From Paracentrotus lividus (Eukaryota; Echinodermata; Echinoidea; Camarodonta; Echinidae): a stretch of 64,000 nucleotides of DNA. Location of the stretch: NCBI GenBank assembly GCA_940671915.1, contig CALNVZ010003426.1, forward strand, positions 25,591,973-25,655,972. The letters are read 5' to 3'. Below, in pieces: positions 63,841 through 64,000 of the stretch. The notes under the pieces were generated by a model that was not told the DNA's origin, did no database searches, and worked only from the letters and a program-made list of their open reading frames with translations. Within the stretch, counting starts at the first letter, position 1. Each line of letters starts with the position of its first letter. The translations under genes and the position numbers were made by a program.

Positions 63841-64000
63841 AAGTGGAAGGAGAAGAAGAAGAAATTAGACACGGTTCATCTGGAAGGCAGACTAATTGGC
63901 CAAATATTGGCGCTCAAGGGTTAATTTAACGGTCAACAGCAGGGGTAAGACGCGAACGACTAAAACTGGCACTGACTAGGCTAGTTACTCAGTGATTGTC

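Noticed and set aside
2741..64000. Direct-repeat arrays as CRISPR
   Set aside because: All arrays seen are microsatellites or minisatellites without unique spacers, and the sequence is eukaryotic.

Overview
This window is eukaryotic, gene-poor and AT-rich. It has long introns or intergenic DNA, many simple-sequence repeats, tRNA-derived SINEs and small inverted-repeat transposons. An intronless rhodopsin-like receptor, a microsomal cytochrome P450 exon, SINEs ending in ATT repeats and frequent TAGGCCTA motifs together suggest a marine deuterostome, most likely an echinoderm (sea urchin type). That placement is inference; no species marker is present.

Only two protein-coding pieces are convincing, both in the first 4 kb. 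One is a complete single-exon class A G-protein-coupled receptor on the plus strand (567-1622), with a TATAAATA box about 230 bp upstream of its ATG. The other is the first coding exon of a cytochrome P450 on the minus strand (3328-3709). It ends at a GT donor, and no later exon is recognisable in the 3.3 kb to its left. Diverged direct repeats lie on both sides of the P450 exon.

From 5460 to 15913 the same ~5.2 kb sequence appears twice, separated by exactly 25 N. The left copy ends at the gap and the right copy begins at it, and they differ mostly by small insertions and deletions. This is best read as two contig ends that were never merged, so each transposon in that block is counted twice. 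A second near-identical duplication (435 bp, 30457-31332) may have a similar origin.

The rest is repeat archaeology. There is a 1.04 kb foldback element with TA flanks (5608-6644), a short element with a 10-bp target duplication (16893-17030), and a palindromic element inserted into a SINE (24043-24200). Two elements have TAA target duplications and AGGCC termini, like PIF/Harbinger MITEs (30507-31358 and 32656-32897). A 5'-truncated LINE tail sits head to head with a SINE (44227-44955), and a tRNA-like SINE lies at about 49161-49380. A poly(A)-type retroinsertion with a perfect 19-bp target duplication contains the 359-N gap (58698-59392). Large microsatellites occur at 42598-43045 (ATT/ATG), 46270-46488 (CAT) and 53860-54137 (ACT/CTG). 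No CRISPR array, operon, rRNA or intact canonical tRNA gene was seen, and I found no clear new multi-gene system.
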